A stretch of DNA of 64,000 bases, taken from Virgibacillus proomii. Lineage in GTDB: Bacteria > Bacillota > Bacilli > Bacillales > Amphibacillaceae. Both the position numbers and the translations under genes were made by a program. Shown piece after piece: positions 19,308-28,751 of this stretch. Every line of letters begins with the position of its first letter. The first letter of the stretch is position 1. Below the pieces are notes generated by a model. It saw only the letters and a list, made by a program, of their open reading frames with translations, ran no database searches and was not told the origin of the DNA. The DNA is taken from the NCBI RefSeq assembly GCF_018916875.1, contig NZ_JAHLNO010000013.1:1-64000 (forward strand). Direction: 5' to 3'.

Positions 19308-20153
19308 TTATTCCGTATGAATTCGAAAAAATTTATATTGAATCTGTGGCGTCCAAGCAGAGGAATCTTCATAAGACCAATAACGATTTCGACTATTATC
19401 GGTATGTGCATTAACGAGTGGCATGCCGTATGCGTCTTTTGCTACAACAATTGTATTATGATCCCACCTGCCATCTCCTGAAAAGTCATAGCAAATAACA
19501 TCACCAGGAATAAGCTCCTCTGGCGATTCTTTCTCTTCTCCACGTAAACCTTGCGTTGAGCCCGATAAATACCATCGCATTGAGTGAGCAACTGCCCAGC
19601 TAAAGCTCCAGCTATCCTTTCCGTACCACCAACCGCGTTCTCTAATTGGTGCCCCCCGCATTGGTGCACCACCAGCAAACAAGCATTGCGATACATAGTT
19701 TGTACAATCGACTTCGAAGGTTCGATAGGCTGGATTATAGCTATTCCACCATCGTTCTGCATATTGAACTGCTCGTTGGCGATCATAAACGGCTCGCTTG
19801 CATGAAGTTTCAGTATCCATATCTGGTACCACTTTTCCTTTAAAATTTTGTATCCATACATGATGCTGTTGATGGTCTATTATCTCCCCATTAACCATGC
19901 TAAATGTATATGGTGAAATTACTTCTTCCATATACAGCTTTTCTCGCTGTTTTACTAAAAACCGTAAATGTAACAGATAACTGTAGGATCGTTCATCAAT
20001 GTAGCGTAGTTTTCTGTACAACTGACCATTTCCTTTAATTTGTACTATTTTAGCATTTCTTTCAGTAAATAACTTTCGTTTTCTTGACCACCAATTTTCT
20101 TTATTTTGATCTGAAGCAAAAAAATCTAACCAGTAGCTTTTTAGCTTCTCCAT
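19308..20153 (-). CDS. Amidase-domain protein (YhbB-like)
   Basis: The 281-residue protein has a C-terminal Amidase_6-type domain with a probable catalytic Cys in VDCTNYVSQCLFAGGAP, then WSFSWAVAHSMRWY and GDVICYDFSGDGRWDHNTIVV, and the final LVNAHTDNSRNRYW. The N-terminal part is basic and lacks a clear signal peptide. The substrate is unknown, possibly a peptide or cell-wall amide. ATG 20153 follows GGAGGGG, part of which belongs to the 21-bp repeat at 20163-20183. It seems to have been in one operon with queG before the toxin island was inserted. Confidence 0.85.
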   Translation of the reverse strand: MEKLKSYWLDFFASDQNKENWWSRKRKLFTERNAKIVQIKGNGQLYRKLRYIDERSYSYLLHLRFLVKQREKLYMEEVISPYTFSMVNGEIIDHQQHHVWIQNFKGKVVPDMDTETSCKRAVYDRQRAVQYAERWWNSYNPAYRTFEVDCTNYVSQCLFAGGAPMRGAPIRERGWWYGKDSWSFSWAVAHSMRWYLSGSTQGLRGEEKESPEELIPGDVICYDFSGDGRWDHNTIVVAKDAYGMPLVNAHTDNSRNRYWSYEDSSAWTPQIQYKFFRIHTE

Positions 20154-20162
20154 AAAAAATCC

Positions 20163-20183
20163 CCTCCATAAAAAGTATATGGA
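20163..20183. repeat. Left 21-bp direct repeat of the LXG island
   Basis: This 21-base sequence (starting CCTCCATAAA, ending GTATATGGA) recurs exactly at 23032-23052. It lies immediately before the amidase gene and supplies part of its ribosome site. The pair encloses the toxin, immunity and integrase-tail genes and is a candidate attachment or target duplication. Confidence 0.7.
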
Positions 20184-20378
20184 AAATGGCTTTTAAATAG
20201 TACTATTCTTTTAATGATAAAGTCAGTATTCATAAGGATTTAGGAGCAATTGAAGGAATTTATGTTATTTAAAATTAAGTATATAAAACTATTCTTTGGG
20301 GGAGGTTTATAAATTAGCGTGGACAGGCTTAACCTAATAGCTAACAGGTGAGTAGCTTAAAGTGTTGCCATAGAAAAA

Positions 20379-20398
20379 GCCTACCCGTAAGAGTAGGC
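20379..20398 (-). terminator. Terminator of toxin-immunity operon
   Basis: GCCTAC and GTAGGC pair around an 8-nt loop; read leftward TTTTTC follows. It lies 16 bp after the immunity gene. Confidence 0.65.
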
Positions 20399-20413
20399 GA
20401 TCAAAGTTAATTT

Positions 20414-20911
20414 TTAATTAAAGTCATCGTATGCATCACCTAAATAATTAAAATCATCTTTTAACCAATACCAATGTCGACCTTTATTTTTTATTAGTCT
20501 TTCAAGCAAATCTGTAAAAGAGGTTGCAATAATTTGTGATTCTCCAACAAGAGCATGACGGTCAAAAAAACTATCATAACATCTGCCTAATCTTTTTCTA
20601 CTTAGATCAATTGTTAAATATTCATCTTTACCATCATTACAAACGATATACCAACTTGATGAAATATCTTCTTCACACAATTCCCCTACAATTACCGGGT
20701 TTGCCAACATAAATTCCTCAGGAGATACAAAATAAACAGGGTATTCTTCGTTTTCGTATAAAGCTAAACCTCCACAGAGTCTATAAAAATCCTTGATATC
20801 TTCAGGTAAAATATGTTTTGTTTCATCAATACTTGGTAAACCATTTGACTCAAAAATACGACAGTGAGGTAATGTCTTAACTTGCGTAAGTAGTTGTTCT
20901 ATTTTTGTCAT
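20414..20911 (-). CDS. SMI1/KNR4-family immunity protein
   Basis: The product is about 165 residues. The family signature is seen in IDETKHILPEDIKDFYRLCGGLALYENE, followed by the aromatic YPVYFVSPEEF and WYIVCNDGKDEYLTIDLSRKRLGRCYDSF. SMI1/KNR4 proteins commonly neutralise nuclease toxins of the LXG type. I chose ATG 20911, 8 nt after GGGAG; GTG 20920 would fall on that ribosome site. It starts 5 bp after the toxin stop, so the two are translated together. Confidence 0.88.
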   Translation of the reverse strand: MTKIEQLLTQVKTLPHCRIFESNGLPSIDETKHILPEDIKDFYRLCGGLALYENEEYPVYFVSPEEFMLANPVIVGELCEEDISSSWYIVCNDGKDEYLTIDLSRKRLGRCYDSFFDRHALVGESQIIATSFTDLLERLIKNKGRHWYWLKDDFNYLGDAYDDFN

Positions 20912-20916
20912 TTTGT

Positions 20917-22605
20917 TCACTCCCTATAGTTATATAAATTAAATGCATTATAATATTCCTGTCTAGCTGATTTAGGAACTTTTGCTGCATCAAACATTTT
21001 TTCAGTAAGTTCTTGCATTTCCTTGGGTGAGACCGATTGCCAATTGATTTTACCCCCAACTTTTCTTCCTGTTTTTTCATATAACCATTGTCTATATACT
21101 ACTTTTGTAGCGTTATGTTGTTCTTTAGTTAAAGCTAATGTTGGTGTATTAGCTCCTCTACTCACATAGTTTGGAACATTATGTTTTGCCCAAACATCCA
21201 TTACCCCATGATGGTTTTCTAAAGGTGAGTTACTTGGTCTATAAGGAACGACATCATTAGGTTTTACAGTATCTCTATTTTTAACCTTCTTCGCTGTACG
21301 TTTACCCTTATTCGCAAATTTAATTGTTCCGCCAGTTTTAACCAACTTTAACACTTTTCCTGCTGGAATAATAGAAGCTCCAGAAATTACTCTATCAATT
21401 GTAGAAGCCTTTGGATCCATTACCGTTTTCACATCATCTAAAATAAGAAAGTCCGCTGTTTCTTTTACAGCCGTTGCACCAAATTCTCCTGCTTTTACAA
21501 ATGTATTTTTCACACCATCGGCAGCCTTTTCTAACCAGCTTTTTTCCGACTCTTTTGGCTTATGTCGATTGGCTGGAATCTTACTAACCGATTCATAGTT
21601 TATACCTGTTTCTGATTTGAACTTCCGCACTTTCCTGCCATCAGCTAAGGTATAATAAATTCCTTGCCTTATTCCCTTGTAATCAGAAACCTTTACTTTT
21701 GAAACAACAAGATGCTCGATGGTTGCAAACTCACTTGCAATTAAACTATCTCCCGTTGCTGCTAGAGTAGCGTGTATAGCCCGATAGCTGTAATCCATCG
21801 TTTTTTGTCCAAAATGTTTCTGCATATAGTTAATCGGAATCGCTGCTAGTGGAATAAACTTTGAAAATAACCGTTTGCCAAGCTCCCCCATGATTACTTC
21901 TAAATCCATGGCATTCTTTCCAGCCTTTTTCATGAGACCTTGTATTAACTGCTGATGGACCTTTTGATCAGCTATCTTTCTTGCCTGGTACGTTGCAATA
22001 TTTATCTGACCATTGTTTCCCAGCTCTCTAATTCGACTTACATAGTTTTTCATTGTATGGAGATCTTGCTCCACAGGCTCTAGCTTAGCTGTATTGTGCC
22101 GATCAAATAAATACAGCTTTTCAATGGTCTTGTGTGTCATTTTCTTTGCATGTTGTACTTTATCCAGGAACTCTCCATCGTCTATATCCCGAATATTAAT
22201 AATGTCTCTAACCGATTGAAGAATAGCATTTGCTTCATCGGTTAGCACCATTGCAACATGTTCCGCCCGTTTAAGTCCTCGTTGAACACCACCCGCAAGA
22301 AAGTCCTCTCGAATAACTCCATTCCTGTCCGGTTCCAGTTCATCAATGGAATGTTTTATTTCACGTAACGTATTCGAATAATTATCAATGAACCCCTCTA
22401 GGAACAACAGAAACGGCATGTGTACTTCCTGATAAAAAGTTCGTATAGAATTAGCTGTTTTCCCTTTAAAAGCTTCCTCTAAGGCTATAATTCCTTCTAT
22501 GCTTTTCTGGATGTTTTTGATTTGTATATGTATTTGTTCTAGTTGCGCTAATGTTTTGTCGATAAAGCTATGACATTCCCCTACATAAAGCGCCTTGATT
22601 GACAT
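20917..22605 (-). CDS. LXG-domain polymorphic toxin with C-terminal HNH-like nuclease
   Basis: LXG proteins are secreted by the type VII (Esx) route for contact-dependent competition. The first 220 or so residues form the helical LXG domain (LEEAFKGKTANSIRTFYQEVH, DFLAGGVQRGLKRAEH). A linker follows, and the last 110 residues form the toxin, with a likely metal/HNH-type core: LENHHGVMDVWAKHNV then LTKEQHNATKVVYRQW. The start MSIKALYVGE (22605) suits the family; an upstream ATG at 22650 falls on the promoter -10 box. No LapA/LapB-like helper genes are visible. A promoter candidate is TTCAAT-17-TATAAT before 22650. Nuclease activity is inferred. Confidence 0.85.
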   Translation of the reverse strand: MSIKALYVGECHSFIDKTLAQLEQIHIQIKNIQKSIEGIIALEEAFKGKTANSIRTFYQEVHMPFLLFLEGFIDNYSNTLREIKHSIDELEPDRNGVIREDFLAGGVQRGLKRAEHVAMVLTDEANAILQSVRDIINIRDIDDGEFLDKVQHAKKMTHKTIEKLYLFDRHNTAKLEPVEQDLHTMKNYVSRIRELGNNGQINIATYQARKIADQKVHQQLIQGLMKKAGKNAMDLEVIMGELGKRLFSKFIPLAAIPINYMQKHFGQKTMDYSYRAIHATLAATGDSLIASEFATIEHLVVSKVKVSDYKGIRQGIYYTLADGRKVRKFKSETGINYESVSKIPANRHKPKESEKSWLEKAADGVKNTFVKAGEFGATAVKETADFLILDDVKTVMDPKASTIDRVISGASIIPAGKVLKLVKTGGTIKFANKGKRTAKKVKNRDTVKPNDVVPYRPSNSPLENHHGVMDVWAKHNVPNYVSRGANTPTLALTKEQHNATKVVYRQWLYEKTGRKVGGKINWQSVSPKEMQELTEKMFDAAKVPKSARQEYYNAFNLYNYRE

Positions 22606-22756
22606 CTCCTCCCATCTTAGTTGAAACTTAATTCCCCCCTTTAGTTGCATTATACTAAAAGTGCAAAATTTATTGAATTGTTTATAGGTGGAAAAGCATT
22701 AAGTTGTTTTGTGCATATTAACTCCTTTAGATGTAAATTCTATAAAAATATTTAAA

Positions 22757-22782
22757 AGCGCTCCGTTTCGATTAGGAGCGCT
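22757..22782. terminator. Hairpin in the toxin upstream region
   Basis: AGCGCTCC and GGAGCGCT pair around a 10-nt loop, with T-rich flanks on both strands. It lies between the toxin promoter region and the integrase tail and could end transcription arriving from queG. Confidence 0.5.
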
Positions 22783-22837
22783 CTGTTTTAACTATAAGAG
22801 CAGATTTACCAAGTCCCGATGGTCTAATTTTTGAGTT

Positions 22838-22981
22838 CCTTTCGTATTCCTTCCAAATGGAGTAACAGTAGCTAAACGATTGGGAGATACTCCTGAAGAG
22901 ATTTACAGAACTTATGACTATTCTGATGATCAAGCAGACAAACAAGCTGCATCAATATTCAGTTCTGTAATACATATATAG
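22838..22981 (+). pseudogene. C-terminal remnant of a tyrosine recombinase (integrase)
   Basis: A 47-codon open stretch without a start reads ...NGVTVAKRLGDTPEEIYRTY DYSDDQADKQAAS. It matches the end of phage/ICE integrases, where VSERLGHxxxxxTxxTYxH holds the catalytic Tyr; here the Tyr would be in RTYDY. Everything upstream, including the Arg/His residues, is missing. Its stop lies 50 bp from the 23032 direct repeat, the usual position of an integrase next to its att site. The call rests on a short match. Confidence 0.55.
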
Positions 22982-23031
22982 GTTTTCCCCCCGCACTTAA
23001 CAACCCCAGTGCCGGCAATGTTTATCGCCTT

Positions 23032-23052
23032 CCTCCATAAAAAGTATATGGA
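23032..23052. repeat. Right 21-bp direct repeat of the LXG island
   Basis: An exact second copy of 20163-20183, placed 113 bp after the queG stop. The two copies are 2869 bp apart and enclose the LXG toxin, its immunity gene and the integrase tail. Similarity fades just outside the 21 bases (AAATGGCTT versus GAGTAGGCTT). Confidence 0.7.
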
Positions 23053-23165
23053 GAGTAGGCTTGTGAAACATCTAGTTTTTATATTTTTCCGCATGTAAGA
23101 TTAATAATTTATGGTTTTTAGCCTGAGTAAAATAAGCAGATTGAAGATTTCGATCAGCTTACCGA

Positions 23166-24314
23166 TTATTTTTTAGTAGGCTGGTGTTGAAATGCCAATC
23201 CTTTTTCCATCTCATATAGGACCTGTTCATCTTCCTCTGTTTCCTTTGCTTCTTTAATAGCTTGAAATGCTTCATCTGTTCCAATTTTCCCCAGCGACCA
23301 TGCCGCCGTTCCCCGAATTACCGGACGGGGATCATTACGCATGACATCAATGATTTCAGCAACAGCTGTCGTATCTTTATAATGCCCTAACGCTATCAAA
23401 GTATTGCGCTGAATTGGCTTTTTCCCCCGCCATGATCCCGAAATATGCCCAAACTTTTCTTTAAATTCGCGATTAGATATTTTCAACATAGGAATTAATT
23501 TTGGTTTAGCTACATCATGCTCTGGCTCAAATTCAGGGTGTATATGGAAGTCCACCTTTTGATTCTTCGGACAAACCATTTGGCATGTATCACAGCCATA
23601 AACACGGTTACCAATTTTCGAGCGGAATTCATCAGGTAAAAAATCTTTTGTTTGCGTTAAAAACGCTATACAACGTTTTGCATTTAATTGACCAGCCTGA
23701 ACGATAGCGCCTGTGGGACAAGCATCGATACATTTGGTACAAGATCCACAACTATCTTCAATGGGCTTATCAGGAGTAAATGGTATATTGGTAATGAGTT
23801 CGCCTAAATATACAAAAGAACCAAATTCCGGAGTAATAATAGAAGTATTTTTACCACTAAATCCAATCCCTGCTCGTTCTGCAACCGCGCGGTCAGATAA
23901 TTCTCCTGTATCGACCATCACCCTACTTTTTCCATCTGGCACTCTCTCTTCGATAAATTTAGCAAGCTTTTCAAGTCTTTCCCGTAAGACAATATGATAA
24001 TCCACTCCCCAGGAGGCCCTCGCAAATAACCCTCTCCGTTCCTGCTTCGTACTTCTTGGAGCTCCTTTCATGCGAGTAGGGTAGGCTAAAGCAATTGCAA
24101 TAATTGATTTGGCTCCGGATAGTAAACGCTCTGGTTCTGTTCGTTCTTTAATCGTCCCTTTTTCAAAACCAGATTGATAACCTAATTCTTGCTGTCTGCG
24201 CAGACGTTCTTTTAATTCCGTAAACACATCTGCTGAAGCAAAGCCAATTTTATCAATGCCAATCTTTTTACTATAATTAATAATGTCTTGCTTCAACTGT
24301 TCCGTTTGCATCAT
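23166..24314 (-). CDS. queG: Epoxyqueuosine reductase QueG
   Basis: QueG reduces epoxyqueuosine to queuosine in tRNA anticodons, using cobalamin and two 4Fe-4S clusters. The 382-residue product has the cobalamin-binding N-terminal domain (AIALAYPTRMKG), cluster ligands CGSCTKCIDACPTGA and CDTCQMVCPKNQ, and a C-terminal HEAT-like extension (VIRGTAAWSLGKIG) usual in Bacillaceae. Its start abuts the stop of the upstream ATPase gene, so the two are one operon. The downstream part of the operon (amidase, trmL) is separated by the LXG island. Confidence 0.95.
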   Translation of the reverse strand: MMQTEQLKQDIINYSKKIGIDKIGFASADVFTELKERLRRQQELGYQSGFEKGTIKERTEPERLLSGAKSIIAIALAYPTRMKGAPRSTKQERRGLFARASWGVDYHIVLRERLEKLAKFIEERVPDGKSRVMVDTGELSDRAVAERAGIGFSGKNTSIITPEFGSFVYLGELITNIPFTPDKPIEDSCGSCTKCIDACPTGAIVQAGQLNAKRCIAFLTQTKDFLPDEFRSKIGNRVYGCDTCQMVCPKNQKVDFHIHPEFEPEHDVAKPKLIPMLKISNREFKEKFGHISGSWRGKKPIQRNTLIALGHYKDTTAVAEIIDVMRNDPRPVIRGTAAWSLGKIGTDEAFQAIKEAKETEEDEQVLYEMEKGLAFQHQPTKK

Positions 24315-26030
24315 TTATTCTCCTTGCCAGTACTTTTTTACAACTGCTGTACGCATTCGATTTAACACTGCTGCAATTTCAAATCGTCGAGGTCTAGCTA
24401 AATCTCCCGGGTGTTCTTTTGGATGTGATATAAATGAAGCTAAGCCTTGTTGGTCCATTTGCTGCTCAATACGGTCCAATAAGTCAGGTAAAGCAACGTT
24501 ATTTAATTGATTTTCTCGATTCAAGTAATAAAGGATTTCTGCAATCATCCTTGTCTGTGAGGCGTCAACAAGCTGTTCCACCTCTGGAAATGTAATATCT
24601 GTTTTTCCCATTTGTATATGTGTTAAGCCTTTTGCTTGAACTTTTGCTCTTTTTCCTTTTCTTGTTTGTAACGAGCTCTGTTGAAAATAACGTTTCGTTA
24701 ACTTACCAAATCGTGCATTCTTGTCATTATTTCGTTCTAAAGGATATTTTTCCATTATTCTTTTTGCTTCATTTGTTGCATTATCTGGTAAATAGTTTTC
24801 TAAGCGAATAACTGTATCCGCTAAAGCAAAATAATCACCTGAGCCTCCCATTACGATAATTGTTGAAACAGATAACTCATCACGAAGTTGTCTGACTTTA
24901 TCAATAAATGGGGTAATCGGTTCTTTATCTGCGTGCACGAGTAATTGCATTCTGTGATCACGAATCATAAAATTAGTTGCACTTGTATCTTCATCGATTA
25001 ATAATGTGGAAGCCCCCGCTTCTAATGCCTCCATTACATTAGCTGCTTGTGATGTACTGCCACTTGCATTATCGGTGGAAAAAAATGTTGTATCCTGACC
25101 ATGTGGCAAATTATTGATAAACGAAGAAATGTCAACTCCTGTGATTTTCCGACCATCTTCAGCTCGAATTTTTACTGCAGCAAGATCCGTTAAAACGAAC
25201 TCTCTTCCATCACCGCTTACATGTGAATATACTCCTCGTTCTATCGCTTTAAGCAATGTACTTTTACCGTGATATCCCCCTCCAACAATTAATGTGATTC
25301 CTTTTTTAATTGCCATTCCTTTCATTGGTATATCTGAATGAGGAATCTGAATTTCGACTTCGTTTTCAGGGGGACTTTGAAACGGTACGGCCTGCTTTAA
25401 AGGGCGGTTACTAATTCCGCTTTCTCGTGGCAAAACAGAGCCATTTGCTAAAAATGCGACCCAATCATTTTTTTTCATAGTTTCGCGAATAGCTTCTTGC
25501 TGATCAGCTAAATTGACTGCCTGCTCGATGGTTTCATCAGTAATTGTAAAAATAGACCTATTGATAATCGCTGGGAGTGCTTGAAAAAATAACTTGTTCG
25601 CTTCTCTACTGTTTATTTTCCGACCGTTCGCCGGAAGTCCAACCGAAATGCAAACTGTTATTTTTTTGGGGGTAATTTGTACAGCGCTCCGCTCCAACTT
25701 CTCTTGTCCTGGATGATCAAAAAAGATGGAGCCACTCTTACCTGAGCCTTTTATGTAAGTATCCTGACAAGTTACAGCCTTACTTATTGAACGAGCGAAT
25801 GTATCTTCAGCAGCAACCTTTCTAGCAAATGTTTGTAGCCACTCAGCTTTAATTTGCCGCTTACTTGCAGGAATAACGATTCTAAGTTTAGAAGGAGCTG
25901 CAAACGGATCTCCTTGAACATGATCAATCATAAGTTTATAATCTGCATGGTGATAAACTCCTTGGATTCGTTTATATGCTTTATAGCCCTTATTATCAAT
26001 TTCCTTTAAAAGCTTTACTAGACTATTCAT
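24315..26030 (-). CDS. ABC-class ATPase of the COG3044 type
   Basis: This soluble 571-residue protein belongs to the predicted ABC-class ATPases without membrane partner. The Walker A loop is GGGYHGKSTLLKAIERGVY. Beyond it are FFSTDNASGSTSQAANVMEA, a signature-like region, and the Walker B ASTLLIDEDTSATNFMIRD. The N-terminal region (LRIVIPASKRQIKAEWLQ) is typical of the group. The cellular role of this family is not established to my knowledge. It is the first gene of the leftward operon with queG. Confidence 0.85.
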   Translation of the reverse strand: MNSLVKLLKEIDNKGYKAYKRIQGVYHHADYKLMIDHVQGDPFAAPSKLRIVIPASKRQIKAEWLQTFARKVAAEDTFARSISKAVTCQDTYIKGSGKSGSIFFDHPGQEKLERSAVQITPKKITVCISVGLPANGRKINSREANKLFFQALPAIINRSIFTITDETIEQAVNLADQQEAIRETMKKNDWVAFLANGSVLPRESGISNRPLKQAVPFQSPPENEVEIQIPHSDIPMKGMAIKKGITLIVGGGYHGKSTLLKAIERGVYSHVSGDGREFVLTDLAAVKIRAEDGRKITGVDISSFINNLPHGQDTTFFSTDNASGSTSQAANVMEALEAGASTLLIDEDTSATNFMIRDHRMQLLVHADKEPITPFIDKVRQLRDELSVSTIIVMGGSGDYFALADTVIRLENYLPDNATNEAKRIMEKYPLERNNDKNARFGKLTKRYFQQSSLQTRKGKRAKVQAKGLTHIQMGKTDITFPEVEQLVDASQTRMIAEILYYLNRENQLNNVALPDLLDRIEQQMDQQGLASFISHPKEHPGDLARPRRFEIAAVLNRMRTAVVKKYWQGE

Positions 26031-26345
26031 CCAGACACCTCTATTGCTTTAGATTTCATTAGAAATGAAATACTTTTTTCTTCTTTTCTGCTTCAGATTT
26101 TACATGTTCTCAATAAGAAAGTAAAACAAACCTTTTTAAAAGCATATGTCAGTTTTTTGAAAAGTAAAAGAACACAAAACGACTTGTTTATTCTAACAAG
26201 GGCTGGAGAGTGGTAACATGAGGTATTCTACTAACAAGAGGAATAAGTATTTCGGTAAGCAAGGGATAACAGGAGCTAGAACGTTCGCTAGACGACAGGT
26301 TTATGAGAGCAAATTTAACAGGATACACTTTTTTTCAAAACTAAA

Positions 26346-26387
26346 AACGCAATACTTCGTACCCTTTGCATTACGAAATACTGCGTT
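26346..26387 (-). terminator. Terminator of tRNA-Gly
   Basis: AACGCAATACTTCGTA and TACGAAATACTGCGTT pair over 16 positions with one mismatch or wobble. Read leftward TTTTAGTTTTG follows, 13 bp after the tRNA end. Confidence 0.8.
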
Positions 26388-26399
26388 AAGACATATGTA

Positions 26400-26473
26400 T
26401 GGAGCGGATGAAGGGAATCGAACCCTCGTCATCAGCTTGGAAGGCTGAGGTTTTACCATTAAACTACACCCGC
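26400..26473 (-). tRNA. tRNA-Gly (anticodon TCC)
   Basis: On the minus strand the acceptor arms GCGGGTG and CATCCGC pair (one G-T). The D arm contains TTTAATGGTAAAA, the anticodon loop is CTTCCAA with TCC, the T loop is GGTTCGATTCC, and the 3' CCA is encoded. It reads Gly codons GGA/GGG. A good terminator follows. The 76-codon open frame on the other strand across it is a shadow. Confidence 0.95.
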
Positions 26474-26644
26474 ATTCATTGAACTTATGTAATGATTTAA
26501 AAAATCAATTTTTGAATGCAGAAACTATTATAGCAATCATTCGGAGTTAGATCAAGATGTTTTTTTATTTTTTCGACAAAAAATAAATTTTGATGAATTC
26601 TCAGGGCAATTTTTTTGTCTGCCTTCACCAGGTCTTTTACCTTA

Positions 26645-26896
26645 CCTCGTTTCTCCTCTAATTCCCTTTATACCTTTAGCTTCTGCCGGTTAGCCCATCG
26701 TCTTACATTGGAATGGTCAATGCCTAGTTCCTTTGCTGTTGTTTTATATCCCATACCTTCTTTAATATAAAGATCTACCGCCTTTTTTAAATATAGTATC
26801 GTATGTCCTTATCATTTTTCCCATATAAAATCCCTCTCTATAGTAGAAGAAGAATGTGCTTTCTTTTTTTCTGACTACTATAAGGAGATCATTCAA
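26645..26896 (-). mobile_element. IS3-type (IS150-like) insertion sequence remnant
   Basis: The leftward sequence begins with an IS-end-like stretch (GATCTCCTTATAGTAG, repeated in related form at 55978-56045), then a ribosome site and ATG 26824. The frame starts MGKMIRTYDTIFKK, shifts, and continues AVDLYIKEGMGYKTTAKELG and VRRWANRQKLKV before a stop: the helix-turn-helix part of OrfA of IS3-family transposases. The catalytic OrfB is absent. The surrounding 26474-27187 contains no other gene. Confidence 0.65.
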
Positions 26897-27187
26897 TCGG
26901 TGAGGGTTTTTTATTTCCGCTGTTGTGAACAGAATCAAGTATTTGACTTGGCAGTTGGATCATTACTTATCTTCACTTCATAGATGGAAAAGCAGGTTTT
27001 ACTGCCAGTTAGAAAACGTCACTAGTGAATAAGAAGGGAACGCAACTTGGTTCCTATATTTAAATTTCACACGGTGCAATTATTCTCCTTATTTAAACTG
27101 TGAAAATGAAAAAATTTTGCTTAGAAAGATTTACAATCTAATAAAGAAGTTATAGAATAGTCATAAGTTTTAGGGAGGAGAAAAAGA

Positions 27188-28063
27188 ATGGCTGTATATC
27201 CAATTGTGATTGCACAACAGAAATTTACACATCAAGACAGCTTGCGATATCCATTTGAAGAACGCGGGCTTCAGTTTGGAGACGGAATTTACGAAGTTAT
27301 CCGTATATATGGGGGGAAATATTATCTTCTAACAGAACATCTGGATCGATTATTCCGATCTGCAGAAGCAATTAAAATCGACTTGGCTATATCAAAGGAG
27401 AAATTATCTCAATTATTATTGAAACTATTAGAAAAAAACAACATGGAAAAGGATGGAAAAGTTTATCTGCAAGCAACACGAGGGTCTGCTCCACGTGATC
27501 ATGCTTTTCCAAAAGATGTTCCTGCGAATATGTATGCCTATGTACAGGACTTGCCACGACAATTAGATAAGCTAAAGCATGGTGTTTCAGCAATTACAAC
27601 ACCAGATGTACGTTGGGAAAACTGTTATATTAAAAGCTTAAACTTATTACCAAATGTACTTGCTAAGCAAGAGGCAAAAGAGCAAGGTTGCTACGAAGCA
27701 ATTCTGCATCGCGGGGAGCTTGTTACGGAATGTAGTTCATCAAATATTTATCTTGTTAAAGATGGTGAAATCCATACCCACCCCGCTACAAATCGGATTC
27801 TGTACGGCTGTGTACGGTTGCGGGTAGAAGCATTTGCTAAAGCACTTTCTATTCCATTTTACGAAGAAGGGTTCCATAAAGAGAATATTTATGATGCAGA
27901 TGAAATGTTTTTATCCAGCAGTACATCTGAAGTAATGCCGATTGTAAGTGTGGATGGCAAACAAATAAAAGATGGTATCCCTGGTCCAATTACTCGTAAA
28001 TTGCAGCAAGCATACGAAAAAGATGCAGAAATTATTGACAACAAAATTGCTTCTAGCACTTAA
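27188..28063 (+). CDS. dat: D-amino acid aminotransferase
   Basis: This fold-type IV, PLP-dependent enzyme interconverts D-alanine/2-oxoglutarate and D-glutamate/pyruvate, supplying D-Glu or D-Ala for peptidoglycan. In the 291-residue product the PLP Lys lies in CYIKSLNLLPNVLAKQEA, preceded by VRWENC. The N-terminal ERGLQFGDGIYEVIR and the C-terminal MFLSSSTSEVMPIVSVDG match the family. The start follows AGGGAGGAG. No partner gene adjoins it; it probably has its own transcript. Confidence 0.94.
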   Translation: MAVYPIVIAQQKFTHQDSLRYPFEERGLQFGDGIYEVIRIYGGKYYLLTEHLDRLFRSAEAIKIDLAISKEKLSQLLLKLLEKNNMEKDGKVYLQATRGSAPRDHAFPKDVPANMYAYVQDLPRQLDKLKHGVSAITTPDVRWENCYIKSLNLLPNVLAKQEAKEQGCYEAILHRGELVTECSSSNIYLVKDGEIHTHPATNRILYGCVRLRVEAFAKALSIPFYEEGFHKENIYDADEMFLSSSTSEVMPIVSVDGKQIKDGIPGPITRKLQQAYEKDAEIIDNKIASST

Positions 28064-28270
28064 AAAAGATTGGAAGAACGGCAATATACGCTTTAGTAAT
28101 CCAGTTATGTGTCTTTCGAAGTTTTTTATAACTCTTAAAGCAAAGTTTTATCAGATTTAAAATTAGCATAACTTCCGTATGAAAACTTATCCATTAAACT
28201 TTGAAACTCAATTTTAACTTTTTGATATCCTTTTTAGGAGTTACTTGCAACATACCTTTATCCTCTTAAC

Positions 28271-28437
28271 ATAATGGAGCTGGGACAAAAGCGTTTTAGT
28301 CAAAGAAAAAACCGAACGATGATTCAAAATTCTTCAGTTAGAATTCGAATTAGTTCGGATTTCTCTTTTTGTAAGCTTACTTATTCCAGTAAAAATTCGT
28401 ATTTAGAGTTGATCTTTTTAGTTTTGTCCCAGCCCCA
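28271..28437. repeat. Large inverted-repeat element with CTGGGACAAAA ends
   Basis: GGAGCTGGGACAAAA at the left and TTTTGTCCCAGCCCC at the right form a near-perfect inverted repeat, with further pairing inside (CCGAAC.../...GTTCGGA). Elements with such GGCTGGGACA termini are widespread between genes in Bacillales. It may act as a bidirectional terminator or be a non-autonomous mobile element. The rest of 28064-28751 is AT-rich and shows nothing else. Confidence 0.7.
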
Positions 28438-28751
28438 TTTTTTATAATCTTGTTAATAGTTTTTATTATTACTGTGCTTTTAATAGCGAACTAGCCTTTT
28501 ACCTAAGTTTCGTGCTTATGCTGGGACATCGCTCTTCAAAAAAGATATACACAATGTATCAGCAAATATTGCTTCTGAGACTACAATTATTTTCAAATAG
28601 TTAGATTTATCATGGATTCTGAGATGACTCTTAGCCGTAAAGCTATTCTACTGCTTTACCCGGTACTTAGGTTTTTGCCATAATTAGGTTAACTATGGGC
28701 AGTAGTTACAATTCTATATTTGCTAGCACAGTTTATTCTAATGCATTCCAT

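Noticed and set aside
22606..22650. Longer start of the LXG toxin at 22650
   Set aside because: That ATG overlaps a TATAAT promoter element, and the family normally begins at the residues encoded from 22605.
26218..26448. 76-codon plus-strand frame
   Set aside because: It runs through the tRNA terminator and the tRNA-Gly gene on the opposite strand.
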